A stretch of 64,000 nt of DNA from Parascedosporium putredinis (taxonomy: Eukaryota; Ascomycota; Sordariomycetes; Microascales; Microascaceae): positions 434,001 through 498,000 of the forward strand of contig CASHTG010000016.1 in the NCBI GenBank assembly GCA_949357655.1, in the 5' to 3' direction. The position numbers were made by a program, and so were the translations under genes. The notes beneath the pieces are model-generated. The model ran no database searches and had not been told where the DNA came from. It saw only the letters and a program-made list of their open reading frames with translations. This document shows, in pieces, positions 1 through 12,038 of this stretch (the stretch's first letter is position 1; the number at the start of each line of letters is the position of its first letter).

Positions 1-1120
1 AGCCATCTGTTCCGCCGACATCCAGTTGCCGATATTCATGTCGAGCGCTGGATAGAAAGCACCAGCCCATCGGGGACGGGCAAATCTATGACGGGGATGT
101 TACGGTTCAACGGGTTTTGGACCGCTCGATAATCATCAACGTCGTGGCCGCCGCCAGGTTTCCTCCCGCACTGTCTCCGGTGATGACAACTTTGGGCACA
201 TCTCGACCAGATAGGCCGATACATCTACCCTTGGTCTTGATCAAGGCACAGTAAACGTCAAAGCATTCGTTTATAGCATACGGGTACGGGAACTCGGGCG
301 CCTTCTTGTAGTCAAGCGCGAGTACGGGAAGCCCCGTCTTTGCAGCCCAGCAAAATAGCTTATCGTCATTGCATCTCGGATCCATCGCAACGAAGCCTCC
401 TCCGGGTATGTCTAACACGATCTTGGTGTGGTGCTCAAGGTCAGAGAGTGGCCCGTCGTAATAGAGCCAGGCGGAAATCGGCTCCTTGTAGTCGCTCTCG
501 GAAGGGCGGGGATTCGGATAGCACGGGCAGGCCAGCGCGTAAATCGGGGGCGCGTGAGACCTTGAAGGAAGCTGAGGTATGGAGATTTGCCCTTGTTCCA
601 AGACACCCTCAGATGGTCTACCGTGATCATACTTCGAACCTTGCGCACCTTTTCGTCGGCCTTCTCCGCCGCGATCAGATAAAAGACTGAGAATACGATA
701 CTCGCCAGATCCCGGAGACGCCGCGAGCGGATCCTCATCGCAGTCCAGAAGCCGGCATCCAGGGCCGTCAAGACCCAGGTGGCTCGGAAAAAGGTGGCAT
801 CGTACATATTGGACATGGGGTCCGGGCTTGACAAGCCCACTAGAGTGGAAAAGTTTCGGGCGGCGTAGATATAAAGGAAGGTGGCTACAAGAGTCTGCCA
901 AGCGGTGAGCGACTTGGAGAAGATCTTGGAGAGTATGCGCGCGCCGGGAGGCCCATGTTTATTCCCTCTGAGGGGTTGGTTAGCATCTATCCGATGAGCA
1001 GTGCCTCTAGAGTGAGTGAGTAGCTTACTTGAAGAGATAAAATGTCCAAAATGATAGAACTGCTAGGACTTGCAGCCGGCGAGACTTCGCCGACGGACGG
1101 CCAAGTACATGGTCAATCAT
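1..1120 (-). CDS. membrane-anchored alpha/beta hydrolase (fold-3, HSL-like), 3' end outside window
   Basis: Fungal esterase/lipase-like hydrolase; substrate unknown. Start at 1120 (MIDHVLGRP). Exon 1 is 1120-1029; the intron 1028-968 has GTAAGC, branch point GCTAAC and CAG; exon 2 runs off the left edge. Two hydrophobic stretches lie near residues 15-30 and 50-70, so the protein is probably anchored to a membrane. The oxyanion motif reads PGGGF (about residue 215) instead of HGGGF, and the nucleophile elbow is GDSAGGN (about residue 290). The acid and His residues lie beyond the edge. The frame changes three times, at runs 508-511 (GGGG on +), 115-118 (TTTT) and about 56-58 (AAA). One lost base at each gives a continuous conserved protein, so I read these as sequence errors rather than a pseudogene. 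Confidence 0.8.
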
Positions 1121-3714
1121 GGTGACAATTCAAAACCGGCCTGGAAAGGAAAGCACCATTGGTAGATGGAAGTAGCCGATCTATGGTATGGGTCTCTTCG
1201 ATGGACGATGGAGGCTGGCTTGAAAGGCCGAAGTAGTAGGAAGCGCCGGCAATGAAGAGCTCAGCGGCTCCTGGCTCCTCAACGGAGGCTAGGTTGCCCT
1301 TGGGTCCGCAGTCGTAAGCTCGTTGGCGCAGTTTCGTAGGATTACGTTGGTGAAGGGAGCTCGAGGCTTATGCCCCTCGGTTGCGCCAAGAGGCCCGACA
1401 CGAACTTGGGCAGGAATTTCTATCCAAGTGTCGACCGTCTATGAGTCCCCGCGAGAACCAAGGATTAGATATCATGCAGAAAGGTAAAGCAAGCTAGAAA
1501 CTGTCGAGAGACTGGGGCCGTGAAGGGCACAAATGTAACATATATATTCAACACGCAAACTGACAAGGGAAGGGAGGGGGCGGGAAAAGATCAGACTAAA
1601 AAGATGCGGTCAAAGAAAAAAGACGAAAAGTTATCAATGGAACGTGACAAGAATCGGAGATGGACGAGAGCGCATTGATGGAGAAAAGAAATAGCGCCTC
1701 GAGGACCAAAACATACGACCAGACGAAACCAGGCTAGATGCGGCAAATACCCACATGCAAATCGAAGCTATGTGCCCCCTGAGGTGTAGCAAAGGCGGGA
1801 TGAAACTACGTGGCACAGGTCGAATGGGAAATGACGGATGAATGGGGAAGACGGGGAAGATGGTGGACCGCGAACAAAAAGGTTGCGCGTGGTGTGGATG
1901 TGCGTGCGGTGTGTGTGCGTCTGGGTCGTGTCTGGGTGGAGGAAACTAGGTAATATGAACGTGTGAACATGTGTGGCAGGAGGTGCACCTGCCCAACTGC
2001 TCCCAGGTCAGATCCCCGGATCATGGATTTTTGGGGGCGGGGAATGAGGCTCCCTTCGTTAGCCGTACCGGTGCTGCCGTTTCTGACATGTGAAAGCCCG
2101 GCGAGGGAGCGGGCGTCACTTTTTTGTTTGGTCGGGTTCGTGGGGTTGTGGGGTCCGGAATTGGCGTTGGGCTTCCCTACCCGTTTATTTTTGATGAGAA
2201 TAAATGATTATTATATCTTCTTATTCTTTGAAAAGTTGTGTTTAACAAAGGACAAGTTTGGTTTCTATCTAGATTCTATACAAGATCCCGTTTGTCATCT
2301 CTCTCCCTCCGAGATATCCTCGAGGGAGACAGCAGGAAGGAGCGTGTCACCCGAAGGAGAGAATGTCTCAGAATTTGGAAAATTTAATGGCACGTGGTCA
2401 GCGGATGAAGAAGGGACCGACCGAACAGGTTTGTTCCTGCCCCACGGAATCAGTGACGATACCCCACTATTACGTAGCATGGATTGTTTCTCCATGTTTA
2501 GCCTCTGAAAGTCATCGAACAGCACGACTCATTGTGGCAAGTTACCTGTTATCAAATGCGAATGCTTGCCTTTGAGCCTTCTTCGTGTCAATCCAGAATC
2601 CAGCAGCTGACTAATCGCAGACCGATCCCTTGCTTGGATCTCAATAACAGAAGCCTTATTAACGGGGTTGGGACAAGGGAGTGGATGGTATTCATCAATG
2701 GCACACACACACACACACACACGCACACCTTAAAAAAGGCGCTGTCGTTCCATTAGATGATTATCCACCTTCTGTCATAAATCTTGCACCACTTTCTCGC
2801 AGCCACATTACTTTTAGAAGCAACAGGTTGGATGGCAAGAGAAATGCCTAAATGAATCTTATCAAGCTGTCACATTGCTATCAGCACGCTCGCTTCACGC
2901 TTAAAAGTCGAACAAAATCAAACCCTGACGGAGATAGCGAAGATGGATCCGCGGGACAGCTCCTGTAAAAGCATAAACGGTCCTCTTCCTTCCCCCGGCC
3001 CGGAGGCGGCACCGCCGCCGCAGGGCCTGGTGTAAGTGCGCCGACCTCGGCGGGGCACAAATTGTTCCTCGACCCGGCCGGCAGCAACCTGGGGCGTTAC
3101 CAGCCGCACCTGCAGACGAGCGACTTGCGCCGGCAACGAGCCCCACTTGGGAGTCCGCAATTGTTCCGGGCTTTGTGCCACCTCTCTGTGGGAAATGACT
3201 CCTGTAAACGGGCTCCGCTGTTTGAAGACCTAGCAGGTTCCTGTTTTGAGGTTTCTCGCGATCTTGTCTCTTTTCTTTCGGGTGGGAAAGATCGCGGAGC
3301 AGCATTGGCAAAGGGCCACTAGCAAAGGATTGAATAGAATAAACTCTGCGTGATGAACGGGGATACACCAAGTACAAGAAAAATTGATAGGAAAAGGAAG
3401 ATGAGACGAAGGAGAGAATGGGTGACGTGAAACGACTAATATGCCTTCCCTTCCTTCTTTCAATCCTTCCACCTGAGGCCAGCTCAATCACTCGTTAGGC
3501 TGCCAAGGGGGTTCGTGCTGTCGTGCAATAGGACACAGTGTTGTCGGCACGGATTCGACCAACAGATCAATGATCCATCTCCCCAGGTTGACGTTGCGCC
3601 CTCTTCCACTTGCTCGCATTTTTTCTTCTACTCTCGAAGCATGATAAAAAGAATCTACACGGTCCCTCCTATCTTGCATTTGATATATAACTACGCCTTT
3701 TCTGTACTGGACGA
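1121..3714. other. intergenic region, no gene recognised
   Basis: About 2.6 kb between the divergent hydrolase and HSP70-like genes. It holds a CA microsatellite at 2702-2722 and a noticeably GC-rich patch around 2960-3180. The longest open frame there (2901-3491, minus) has arginine/proline-rich composition and no recognisable domain, so I did not call it. Confidence 0.6.
2702..2722. repeat. (CA)n microsatellite
   Basis: Ten uninterrupted CA dinucleotides in intergenic DNA, followed by CGCACACC. Confidence 0.9.
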
Positions 3715-4851
3715 ATGTCGCGCCAGTTTCACCGTCACGGCATCTCGGCCATCGCACTCGCCGGCGCACTCTCGGCCTTCCTCATCGCATGGTACTTTTA
3801 CCCTTGGAAAGCAAGATGGGGGCGCACCACATTTCCCGGGGTCGCGTTTAGTTTTACTCCGGATTACGCGTAAGATTTCCTGGTACACACCAAGCTGCTA
3901 CGGTTCTCAAGATGCTGATAGCCATGGTTGGTAGGACGGCCGCGGTTCGATATGCCAATGGAACCGAGATAAGGCTACCGCCAGCATACGGCAGCCTGGC
4001 ATATCGAAATTTTATGCGCCGAGAAGAGTCTTCTTTACCAACCGGTGGACTTCTATGCGAGTACATTCCACCTGCTCTCCGCTCGCTGGCCCTTGGAAGG
4101 TGTAATAGCGAGGCTGATGGCGATTTGGCGGGCGCCGAGGCGCTGATGCGCGAGCTCAGGGCATCCGTGGCATCTGTCATGGGTACAAACTTCTGTTACG
4201 CTAGCATGACCTCTCGAAATATATTTGAAGCGCAGGGGGTACCAAAGAGTATCCTAGAGAAGGCACTCCAGAACATTGGCCTCGTCCAGGGTAACATGAT
4301 AGACGCGGGCCGTGGCGCTCTCGCTTTCAACGGCTTAGACACTTACCCTGAGACTGGACTTCCGCCGGCTCTCGTCCTCGTTGTCGACCACAGCGACTAC
4401 GGGACTAGCTCGCAAGTCTTTTGGCGCGACGAGGAGGGTATTTTGGATCTTCTGAGAGAAGATCGCAGCTTAGCCTTGGTCCGTCGCTCCGGAGGAATAC
4501 AGGAAACAGGACCGAGTCCTTGATGTCGGTTCTCCAAGCCATTACCCGGCCTCCCTTTGGAGAGGTACGGGCAGACTCTCCCCAACACAACTGAGCCACG
4601 TAGTACTCCACGGCGACGCCATTGGGGATGGTGCATTTCGGGATGTCCTACGAGCCGTCGTCGGACCGAAGCTTCTTGAGAATGCCGCGACGGCAGACCC
4701 GCTTTATGCAAGCGCGGTTTTTGCTGCGCGGAGTGCCTACGACACGATCAACAGGTTGGATTTCGGAGAGGAGCCGGCGTTTGGGTGCTGCTGGAAGTCG
4801 CAATTTCATAATTGCTGGGAATACCGACAAGTCGTGCACGTCTGTCAATAA
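3715..4851 (+). CDS. membrane-anchored HSP70/actin-like ATPase-domain protein (fungal family)
   Basis: Exon 1 is 3715-3869 (MSRQFHRHG), the intron 3870-3934 has GTAAGA, a CTGAT branch and TAG, and exon 2 runs to 4851. Residues 10-30 form one hydrophobic segment (ISAIALAGALSAFLIAW), so the protein is likely a type II membrane protein. The rest follows the order of a fungal HSP70-like family: an FSFTPDYATAAV strand where HSP70s have the phosphate-binding loop, a conserved FCYASMT segment, a central LVLVVDHSDYG strand, then VVLHGDAIGDGAFRDVL and ATADPLYASAVFAARSA near the C-terminus. The loop lacks the DLGTT-type residues, so ATP use is doubtful. Two frame changes, near 4486 and at CCCC about 4570-4573, are each repaired by one base and give about 357 residues. 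Family assignment is from memory and moderate. Confidence 0.5.
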
Positions 4852-5781
4852 CCGAGTATTTCTCTCCGTTCATGTGCGGAATTCGAGGTGGGAGTCAAGT
4901 TCATGCATGCCGTGGTGCTAGCAAGGGAGCATCACCAAACTAAGAATCAGGGAACAGCGGCTGCCATAATGAGCTAGCAACACTAGTCGCAAGTCGTGTC
5001 GCTCACCAGGATCGATCAATGACACATCTTGACATGAGTCAAGGGAAGAGAGGAAAGTCATCCAAGGAAAAGAGACGGGGACTGAAAGGAAAGGCAAAAT
5101 AAAATGAAGGGACCAAGAAATAAGAGTCAACAAATAAGCTCGGCATGCATACTTTTTGACTTGAAGGGCGTGCACTAGCATCATTGAGATGACTCTTCTG
5201 TTTTTTCTTCTTCTTTTATGGAATCGTGGGTTCGCTGATCACTGAATGGCTTCTGCCGCGGCTGCTTGAGACTTGGTGGCGGTATTCTGCCAGCCAAACC
5301 CGAGCGGAAAAGAGACGTTGGGAGCTTCAGGGGTCTGGACCGAACTTCGGCGACAATCAGGGACAAGCTCCATCTCTCTGCCCCTCCATCGCACCTGCCA
5401 CCTGTGTAGCTGGTGGTACAAGGGTACGATCAAGGTACTTGATACCGCCTGTTCTATCTCCGCAAAATCCGCTGGGGCAGGGGCGAGTGGACGCGGTACC
5501 ATTTTCCCCGCCGATGGCCGGCAGTGACTCTTATCTCAATGGGCAATTTTTTTCCTTTCACTTTTGCTGTCACTATCTCGAGCTTTTTAAAACACCTCGC
5601 TCACCCTCCCCTTCACCCTTTCCCCCTTGCCCGGAAATCAATTGTGTCTGTAATATTCTCCCAATCTGCGCGTGACCGGGCCCGGAATTTTCCTTTTGCT
5701 TTCCTTGTCTCACTTCTTGCTCCTTTGTATGGTTCAGCACGTACTCTTTTCTTTTCTCTCGCAAAAAAAAAACACCACACA
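4852..5781. other. intergenic: 3' flank of HSP70-like gene and ARG8 promoter
   Basis: No gene seen. The last 250 bases before ARG8 are C/T-rich, as in many fungal promoters, and include a TGACTC site at 5525. Confidence 0.6.
5525..5536. promoter_or_regulatory. candidate Cpc1/Gcn4 site overlapping a GATA site upstream of ARG8
   Basis: TGACTC at 5525-5530 matches the core of the Gcn4/Cpc1 response element, and CTTATCT at 5530-5536 is a reverse-strand AGATAAG (HGATAR). They lie about 250 bases before the ARG8 start. Cross-pathway control of arginine genes is established in fungi; binding here is inference from the motif only. Confidence 0.35.
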
Positions 5782-7279
5782 ATGGCCCTCCGCGCTTCCT
5801 TCCGGTCCTCGCTCCGACCCCAGGCGCTGGCCCGCCAATGCCTCGCCCCGACCGCCGTAGCGAGCCCGGGATTCCTTTTCCAGGCTCGGTGCCAGTCCTC
5901 CGCCGTGCCCAACCCCGACCCTGCGCCCGGCTCTCCTTCCGCCAAGGCCATTGCCGAGAATGAGTCGTACATGGTGGCCACCTACGCCCGACCCACGCCC
6001 GTCTTCGCCCGCGGCGAAGGCGCGTGGCTGTACGATGTGGAGGACAGGAAATACTTAGACTTCACGGCCGGTATCGCCGTCAACTCGCTCGGCCACTGCG
6101 ATCCCGAGTTTGCTAGCATCATTGCTGAGCAGGTGTGTTTCTCCCCCTCCCCTCACCCACGCCACTCCTCGGGCTTGTCTAGCTCTCCCCTAAACCAGGG
6201 CGCCGCCTGCTAACCGCCTGCTAACCGCGTGCCCTTTTCCCCCGACTATAGTCCAAGACCCTCGTTCACGCCTCCAACCTCTACCACAACCCCTGGACCG
6301 GCGCCCTCTCCAAGCTCCTCGTCGAAAAGACCCGCGAGGCCCAGTGCATGCCCGGCCTCTCCTCCGTCTTCGTGTGCAACTCGGGCTCCGAGGCCAACGA
6401 GGCCGCCCTCAAGTTCGCCCGCAAGGCCGGCAAGGTCACCGACCCTTCCGGTGCCAAGGTCGAGATCGTCGCCTTCCGAGGCGGCTTCCACGGCCGTACC
6501 ATGGGCTCGCTGTCCGCCACCTGCAATCCCAAGTACCAGGAGCCCTTCGCCCCCATGGTTCCCGGCTTCCGGTACGGCGATATCAACGACGTTGCTGCCG
6601 TCGACGCGCTCGTCACCCCCACCACTTGCGGCGTCATCGTCGAGCCCATCCAGGGCGAGGGCGGCATCAACGCTGCCAGCGAGGAGTTCTTGGTCAAGCT
6701 CGCCCGCCGATGCAAGGAGGTGGGCGCCGTGCTCATCTACGACGAGATCCAATGCGGCCTGTCCCGAACCGGTACCCTGTGGGCCCACGCCGACCTCCCC
6801 AAGGAGGCCCACCCGGATATCTTGACCACGGCCAAGGCTCTCGGCAACGGCTTCCCCATCGGCGCTGTCCTCGTCACCCAGGACGTTGCCGATAAGATGA
6901 AGGTTGGCGACCACGGCACCACCTTTGGCGGAAACCCCTGGCCTGCCGCCTCGCCCACAACATTGTCGGCCGCCTCGCCGACCCCGCCCTCCAAAGCGGC
7001 GTCCTCGCCAAGTCGGCCATCTTCAGGGACGGCTTCGAGGCCCTGCGCGCTCGCTTCCCCGACCTCATCTCCGAAGTCCGCGGCCGCGGTCTCATCCTCG
7101 GCCTCCAGCTCAGCCAGGACCCCAACCCCATCATCAAGGCCGCTCGCGAGAGGGGTCTCCTTGTCATCTCCGCGGGGAGCAACACCCTCCGCTTCGTCCC
7201 AAGCCTTCTCATCACCGAGGCTGAGATCAAGGAGGGTCTCCGAATCCTCGGAGACGCCATTGCGGCCACCCGCTCTTGA
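5782..7279 (+). CDS. ARG8: acetylornithine aminotransferase, mitochondrial
   Basis: PLP enzyme of ornithine/arginine synthesis that converts N-acetylglutamate semialdehyde to N-acetylornithine in the mitochondrial matrix. Exon 1 is 5782-6132, the intron 6133-6251 has GTGTGT...TAG, and exon 2 is 6252-7279. The first 45 residues are Arg/Ser/Ala-rich without acidic residues, a typical mitochondrial presequence. Class III aminotransferase motifs follow: CNSGSEANEAALK, GGFHGRTMGSL, the YDEIQCGLSRTG cofactor strand, and the Schiff-base Lys in TTAKALGNGFPIGA. After HGTTFGGNP the frame shifts at CCCC 6936-6939. One extra C restores the conserved C-terminal domain (IVGRLADP..., RGLLVISAG) and a 459-residue protein of family length. 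Convergent with UFD2. Confidence 0.93.
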
Positions 7280-8111
7280 GGCGTAGAAGAAGTAGGGAGG
7301 AAATTATGCAGACAATGACGGACGATACCAAGCTCACCTTTTTGCTCCCATTTCTTCTTTTAAAGTAAGGTTGGCGATACGCACTAGAAAGGGGAAACCT
7401 TGTGATGCGTTGCAATCATCTAGCCATACCATTGGGGAATGTGTCTTTTGTCATGAGGGAGTCTCTAGACGTGTGCTTTATTTGTTTTCAACGCTCGGGG
7501 TTCGTCGAGACGCTTCTGCCGCGAGCTTCATTTTGTTTCCCATCTTGTCGTCATGTTGCTCTTGGTATACTGTCATTTCTTTTTCGTGTTCGGGGCGTAG
7601 CGGCTTCTTTCCTTCTTTTTTATATATAGACCGGGGCATTCCCTTAACTGGGCCTTTTGAATGAAGAAAAGCAAAAGCAAAGTAGAAATAACGAGTTAGA
7701 AAACCTTGTGCATCCATCCCCCTCTGTTCTCGTCGAGAATGTCCGATCACCATCCTGAATATGTGCCACTTTGTGCCGTAGCCTCTCTCTCCCTCCCCTC
7801 TCCCTTGTGATGATGAGAGATAAGAAGAAAAGAAAGGGACAAGAGGGAATATAAATAAAACTGAAATAGTCAACTTGTCTTTCTTTTTTGATAACCCTGC
7901 TCCAGGCGTTGATGCTAAGCCAAGCTACGCCCTATGCGTCCGTCCGATATAAAAATGGCATGACATGAGCACACGCCACACGAGAAAAGAAAAAGAAAAA
8001 AACAGAACACCCGAGACAAGCTTTCGTTATTTACTTCAACCCTTCCACTTCCTCGTTGTATTCTACCCACCTCTCTAGCCTCCCGCACCCCGAGGTCTAG
8101 TTAGGCGTGCT
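7280..8111. other. convergent intergenic region between ARG8 and UFD2
   Basis: Holds the two facing 3' ends. AT-rich and purine-rich tracts (for example around 7980-8010) and no reading frame with recognisable content. Confidence 0.6.
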
Positions 8112-11100
8112 TTAGCCCTCCGACGTGTCCATCTTTTCCCCCTCCACCCCGCTCCCTGACTCTAGCGCACTCTCTGCCGCTTCTGCCTCTGCCGTGGCCG
8201 CGGCCTCCATCTTCTCCTTGGCCTGGGCCTTGGCAACGGCGAGCCGCTCCTCCCTCCAAGCGTCAATCTTGGCCCTCAGCTCATCGTCGGGCACCACCTG
8301 CTCAATAGTGAGGGCCTGCCGCGTAAAGGGATCGGTGGGATCGGACAGCAGATGCTGGATAATTGTGGACCGGTCCACCACCTGCTTGGATGGCAGGATG
8401 ACGGGATCCTTCATGAGATCGCCTAGCAGGGGGTCCTCAAACTCGGCGGGGATGTCACCAAGGTCGAGCTCGGCCTGTTCGAGTTCCAGTTTGGCCTCCA
8501 CAAACCTCTCTCGAAGTTGATCCCAGGCTCGGATATCAGCCGGGTTCTTGGTTGTCTTAGCTTGAAGGATGATGGACGTTCGCTCAAACGTGGCTGGCCG
8601 ATAAGACCGCCCGTCAGACGCCACGGCCTTGACAAACTCCTCCGAGGGTCCAAGGTTGATGTAAATGTCGACAAAGTCCGAGAGCAGCGCTCCAGGCCTG
8701 AAGTGGTATTTTTCAGCATTCTCAACCTTGAGCTCTCGCGCCTTGGGTCCCGCGAGAGTCTCGAGGTTATAGTTCAACATGCTTGCTAGACGCTGGACAA
8801 TCTCGGGCATTGTGAAGGCGTCTCGGAGCGCCTTGGTAAAGAGTTTCATCATTTCAAGGGTCTCGTTGGCGAGTTGCATGTAGGAAGTCGCCGACCCCGC
8901 CAGCTGCTGAATCTCCTCCTCCTTCTTCTGCTGGTCCTCTCTCGAGAGCCCGCCAGCTCTGAGCTCAGCCTCGAGAGCGTGAATCTTGGGGAATTTGCCC
9001 ATGGCTTCATCTAGCACGTATGTGGCATCGTTTAGGATCAAATTGACGAAGCGGATAAAGAATGGCCGGTTCATTTTGCTCTCGTGCGTGAGCTGTCGGC
9101 TGTAGACGGAGTTACCGCGCCACACACACTTGATGACCTGGAAAATCTCGTATCTTATGTTGAACTTGTCATAAAACTGCGTGTGTGCTCCGGTCGACTC
9201 GCATTCAATGTAAAATTTGATGAGGGCGTGTAGTAGGTGGTCGTTGGCAAACTTGGAGTTAGTGAGCTGGTCACCCAGCACGCCGTTACGGTGGCTGGGT
9301 GCCGGCCAAGTGCCGGAAAACAGGAGGGAAACGAGAGATGACTTGAGGTAGGGGTTTTTGACGTATTCTGAGCTCTGCAGAAATGCGATAGAGAGCGCAA
9401 TTATTTCGTCACCAACCGCTAGTGGGAGGATGGAAGGTAGATATCTGTGTGCATTTGTCAGAGACATAGATTCTTTTGTAAAAACGGAGAAAGCGCCGTC
9501 CAGCGCTTGACATACCTATACGCGAACTTGAAGTTCTCGACGACATTTTGTAGGGCGTACTCGGGAAGGCAGGAAAACGCCTCAGGCTCCTTCTCTGGCA
9601 ACGGTAGGCTAAACGGTGGAGATTGAGAAAGTGAGCATGGGAGCTGAGCAGGACAGCTAAGAGGTCATAACGAACTGTAATGTCTTATCAGGGGTGTAGT
9701 CGGATTGACTCGCAACTCGAAGGAGCCAGACTGCGACATATCGCATGAAGCGGAGAGACACTTCTTGCATCTTGGTATCTCGAAGGACACCCTCGAGGGC
9801 ATATTTGACCCTCATGGCAAGCTCTAGCGCATCCGTGTGCTTCTTTAGAGCAGTCTCGAAGAGCTGAAGTTGTGAAGGGTTCTAGGGACGGTTAGCGGGA
9901 GTGCTGCAACGGAGTCGAAGCCATTTCCGCCTTTCTCTCCCCCGGCTTGTTGTATTCTAGGGGAAAGGGTATACTTACATTCATCACCTTGATTCTCTCC
10001 GCCTCCATTGCGGCAACATGATGTTCGTATGCCTTGATCTCACGCTCAAGGCTCTTGACCTTGGTCACGCACCCTTCTAGACCGTAATGGTGCGCGGCAA
10101 GGGTAAGGAAGAAGACCTCGGAGATGAAGTGAGGCGAGCCAGGTAGCGTTGTGGCGTAGAATGCGTCCGACGCCGCTTGGTCCGCGTTGATCTTGGTTTC
10201 CTCCTTGATATCGAGGCGAGGGTTCTGGCGGAAATAGTCTACGCTGATGCGATCCATTTTGGAAAAAGAGGTATCCATAAAGGGTTCGCAGAGGCGGTCG
10301 AGGACGCGGGTGACATTAAGCATAAAGCCATCCGAGGACACCAACTTGGCATCCACGCGCATGGCCCTTCGCTTGTGGTTCACGTTGAGAATGTACGCAA
10401 ACCAATCGAGAATGCGACCTCGGGTTGCAGCACTCGCGCGCACAAAGGAATTTGTGATGCCAAAAAGATCGCCTTGGTGGATGGCAAGAACCTGACGCAT
10501 TGAATCCTGCGAGAGCCCGACAGAACCCCGGTCCATGCTCCTTGGCGCGGCAAAGAAAGTCTGGATGGACTCCTTGTTTACCGGAGAAAGTCTGAAAAAG
10601 GGTCCGAGAATGGTGTTGGTCTCGATGCCACGAGCCGACTGCGCCATCTGGAAGCTAGGGTGCTGAGCAAGGAGATCCAGCAACGCAGGAACGCGGCAGT
10701 ACAGTTGGAGGGCCTAGATTGGAGAGAAGTTAGCCGTTTGAAGTTGGATCAGGCGAGAAGCGTCAGTGGGGGCTAAGTCTCGACTACATACCCGGATATA
10801 CGGCTGGTAATTGGCTTCCATACTCATCGTGGCAAGTTTGGAGCTGGCGTTGAGCATGGCTTGGGTGAAGACAGCAGGGAGGGCATCGTTCTCAGGGAAA
10901 CGACTGACAGTCTCCACCAAGAATTCCTCATCGATGCCTTCAGGGTGGGTGGGCTCTTTGAGGAGGTGTGGCAATAGGCCGTGACTCTCGGGGACGACCT
11001 CTCGGCTAGAGATGGGTATCTGGTGGTTAGTCTTGGTAATGCCGAATCCCGCTATCCTCCCTCCAACCGACATGTATGCCTAGGCATAATGAGAGAAAAC

Positions 11101-12038
11101 GCTACTGGAGGAAGGCGAGAGGAGAAGAACAAGAGAAAAGAGCAAGAAAAGAGCAAGAAAAGAAAGAAGAGACTCACCCAAACAAATCTGGAACGGTGAG
11201 GGCAAAGAGGCAGTTGCTGATACACAACCTCTTGGCCTCGTTGAGCACCTCGAGCTTTTCCTCGTTGGCATCCCTCGGCGGCGACGCCCTATGTGATTGC
11301 GCCCTGGACCAGCACGGCAAGAGGTAGCTAAGCAGCGACTTATCCTGGGGCCAAGAGCTCGCCGCCTCCATAATAGCAGAGTCCAGGTTGCCAGCCGACA
11401 ACTTGAGCGGCTCCCCGCATCCCGGAGTTCCTCGCTGAGGTTGGGCAGAAAAACGAGATGATTGCCCTTGTGGTCCGCCGCCTTGGAAGGGTCGACCGTC
11501 GCCCGCAGGATGTCGGTCAGCGCGCGGTCGGAAAAGTCCTCGAGGGACACGGGGGTCGGCGTGTGGGGTTTCCTCGCCTGGGGCTTGCGCGCCTCCCCGC
11601 CGTCCACGTCGGACGGGACGCGCCGCTTCTGAGAGGCGCCCGTGAACGTGGACGGGGAGGGCTTCACGCCCGAGGCGATAAGGGGTTCGGGGACGCCTGC
11701 GAGGCGCTCGGGGTCGTGCTCGCCGGGCGGGATGTGGGCTGTGAGGGCTTCTCGGACTGGGGCGTGGAGCTGCCCGAGGATTCGGCGGGCCTGGAGGACG
11801 AGCCGAGCTTCGCTAGTCGTCGGAGACGGATCTACAGGGTTGGACAAAAGGCCCCAGGGTCAGCGCGCTGTACCAAAGGCCGTCTTGCGAGAAGTTTTTT
11901 TTTTTTTTTGGGGAGAAAGGACGCGGGAATTAGACTCACTTTTTCCATGGCCTCTCGGTCGGGGGCGTCGGGAAGGTTGTTCTCCGGTGCCCCAGCTGGT
12001 GGCGGGGGCGGAGGGGTGTTGCTATCTGCGGGATCCAT
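8112..12038 (-). CDS. UFD2: ubiquitin chain elongation factor E4 (U-box)
   Basis: Extends ubiquitin chains on substrates handed over by Cdc48 for proteasomal degradation. Start at 12038 (MDPADSNTP). Seven exons: 12038-11940, 11831-11178, 11005-10792, 10713-9979, 9881-9676, 9608-9516, 9444-8112. The N-terminus carries the family segment IRLRRLAKLG. The middle is the all-helical UFD2 core (LPLPEKEPEAF..., LPEYALQNVVENFKF, KMNRPFFIRFVN). The C-terminus is a U-box (DPLLGDLMKDPVILPS, DRSTIIQHLLSDPTDPFTRQ), followed by an Ala/Glu-rich tail. Exon 3 begins at REVVPESHG after a TCTAG acceptor with a GACTAACC branch; the nearer TAG would break the frame. Two frame changes lie in exon 2, at 11682-11685 and 11412-11415. 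Adding one base at each makes the CDS 3336 bases, 1111 residues. Confidence 0.92.

Noticed and set aside
1..1120. Alpha/beta hydrolase as a pseudogene with three frameshifts
   Set aside because: Each break is a possible one-base loss in a homopolymer with conserved sequence on both sides, and the same pattern hits essential genes elsewhere in the window.
2901..3491. 196-codon minus-strand frame
   Set aside because: Arg/Ser/Pro-rich chance translation across a GC-rich patch, with no homologous motif that I can recognise.
11006..11068. Extra UFD2 coding sequence starting MSVGGRIAG
   Set aside because: That stretch lies in the intron. Using the acceptor at 11006 (branch GACTAACC) joins FG to REVVPESHG in frame, whereas the nearer acceptor breaks the frame.
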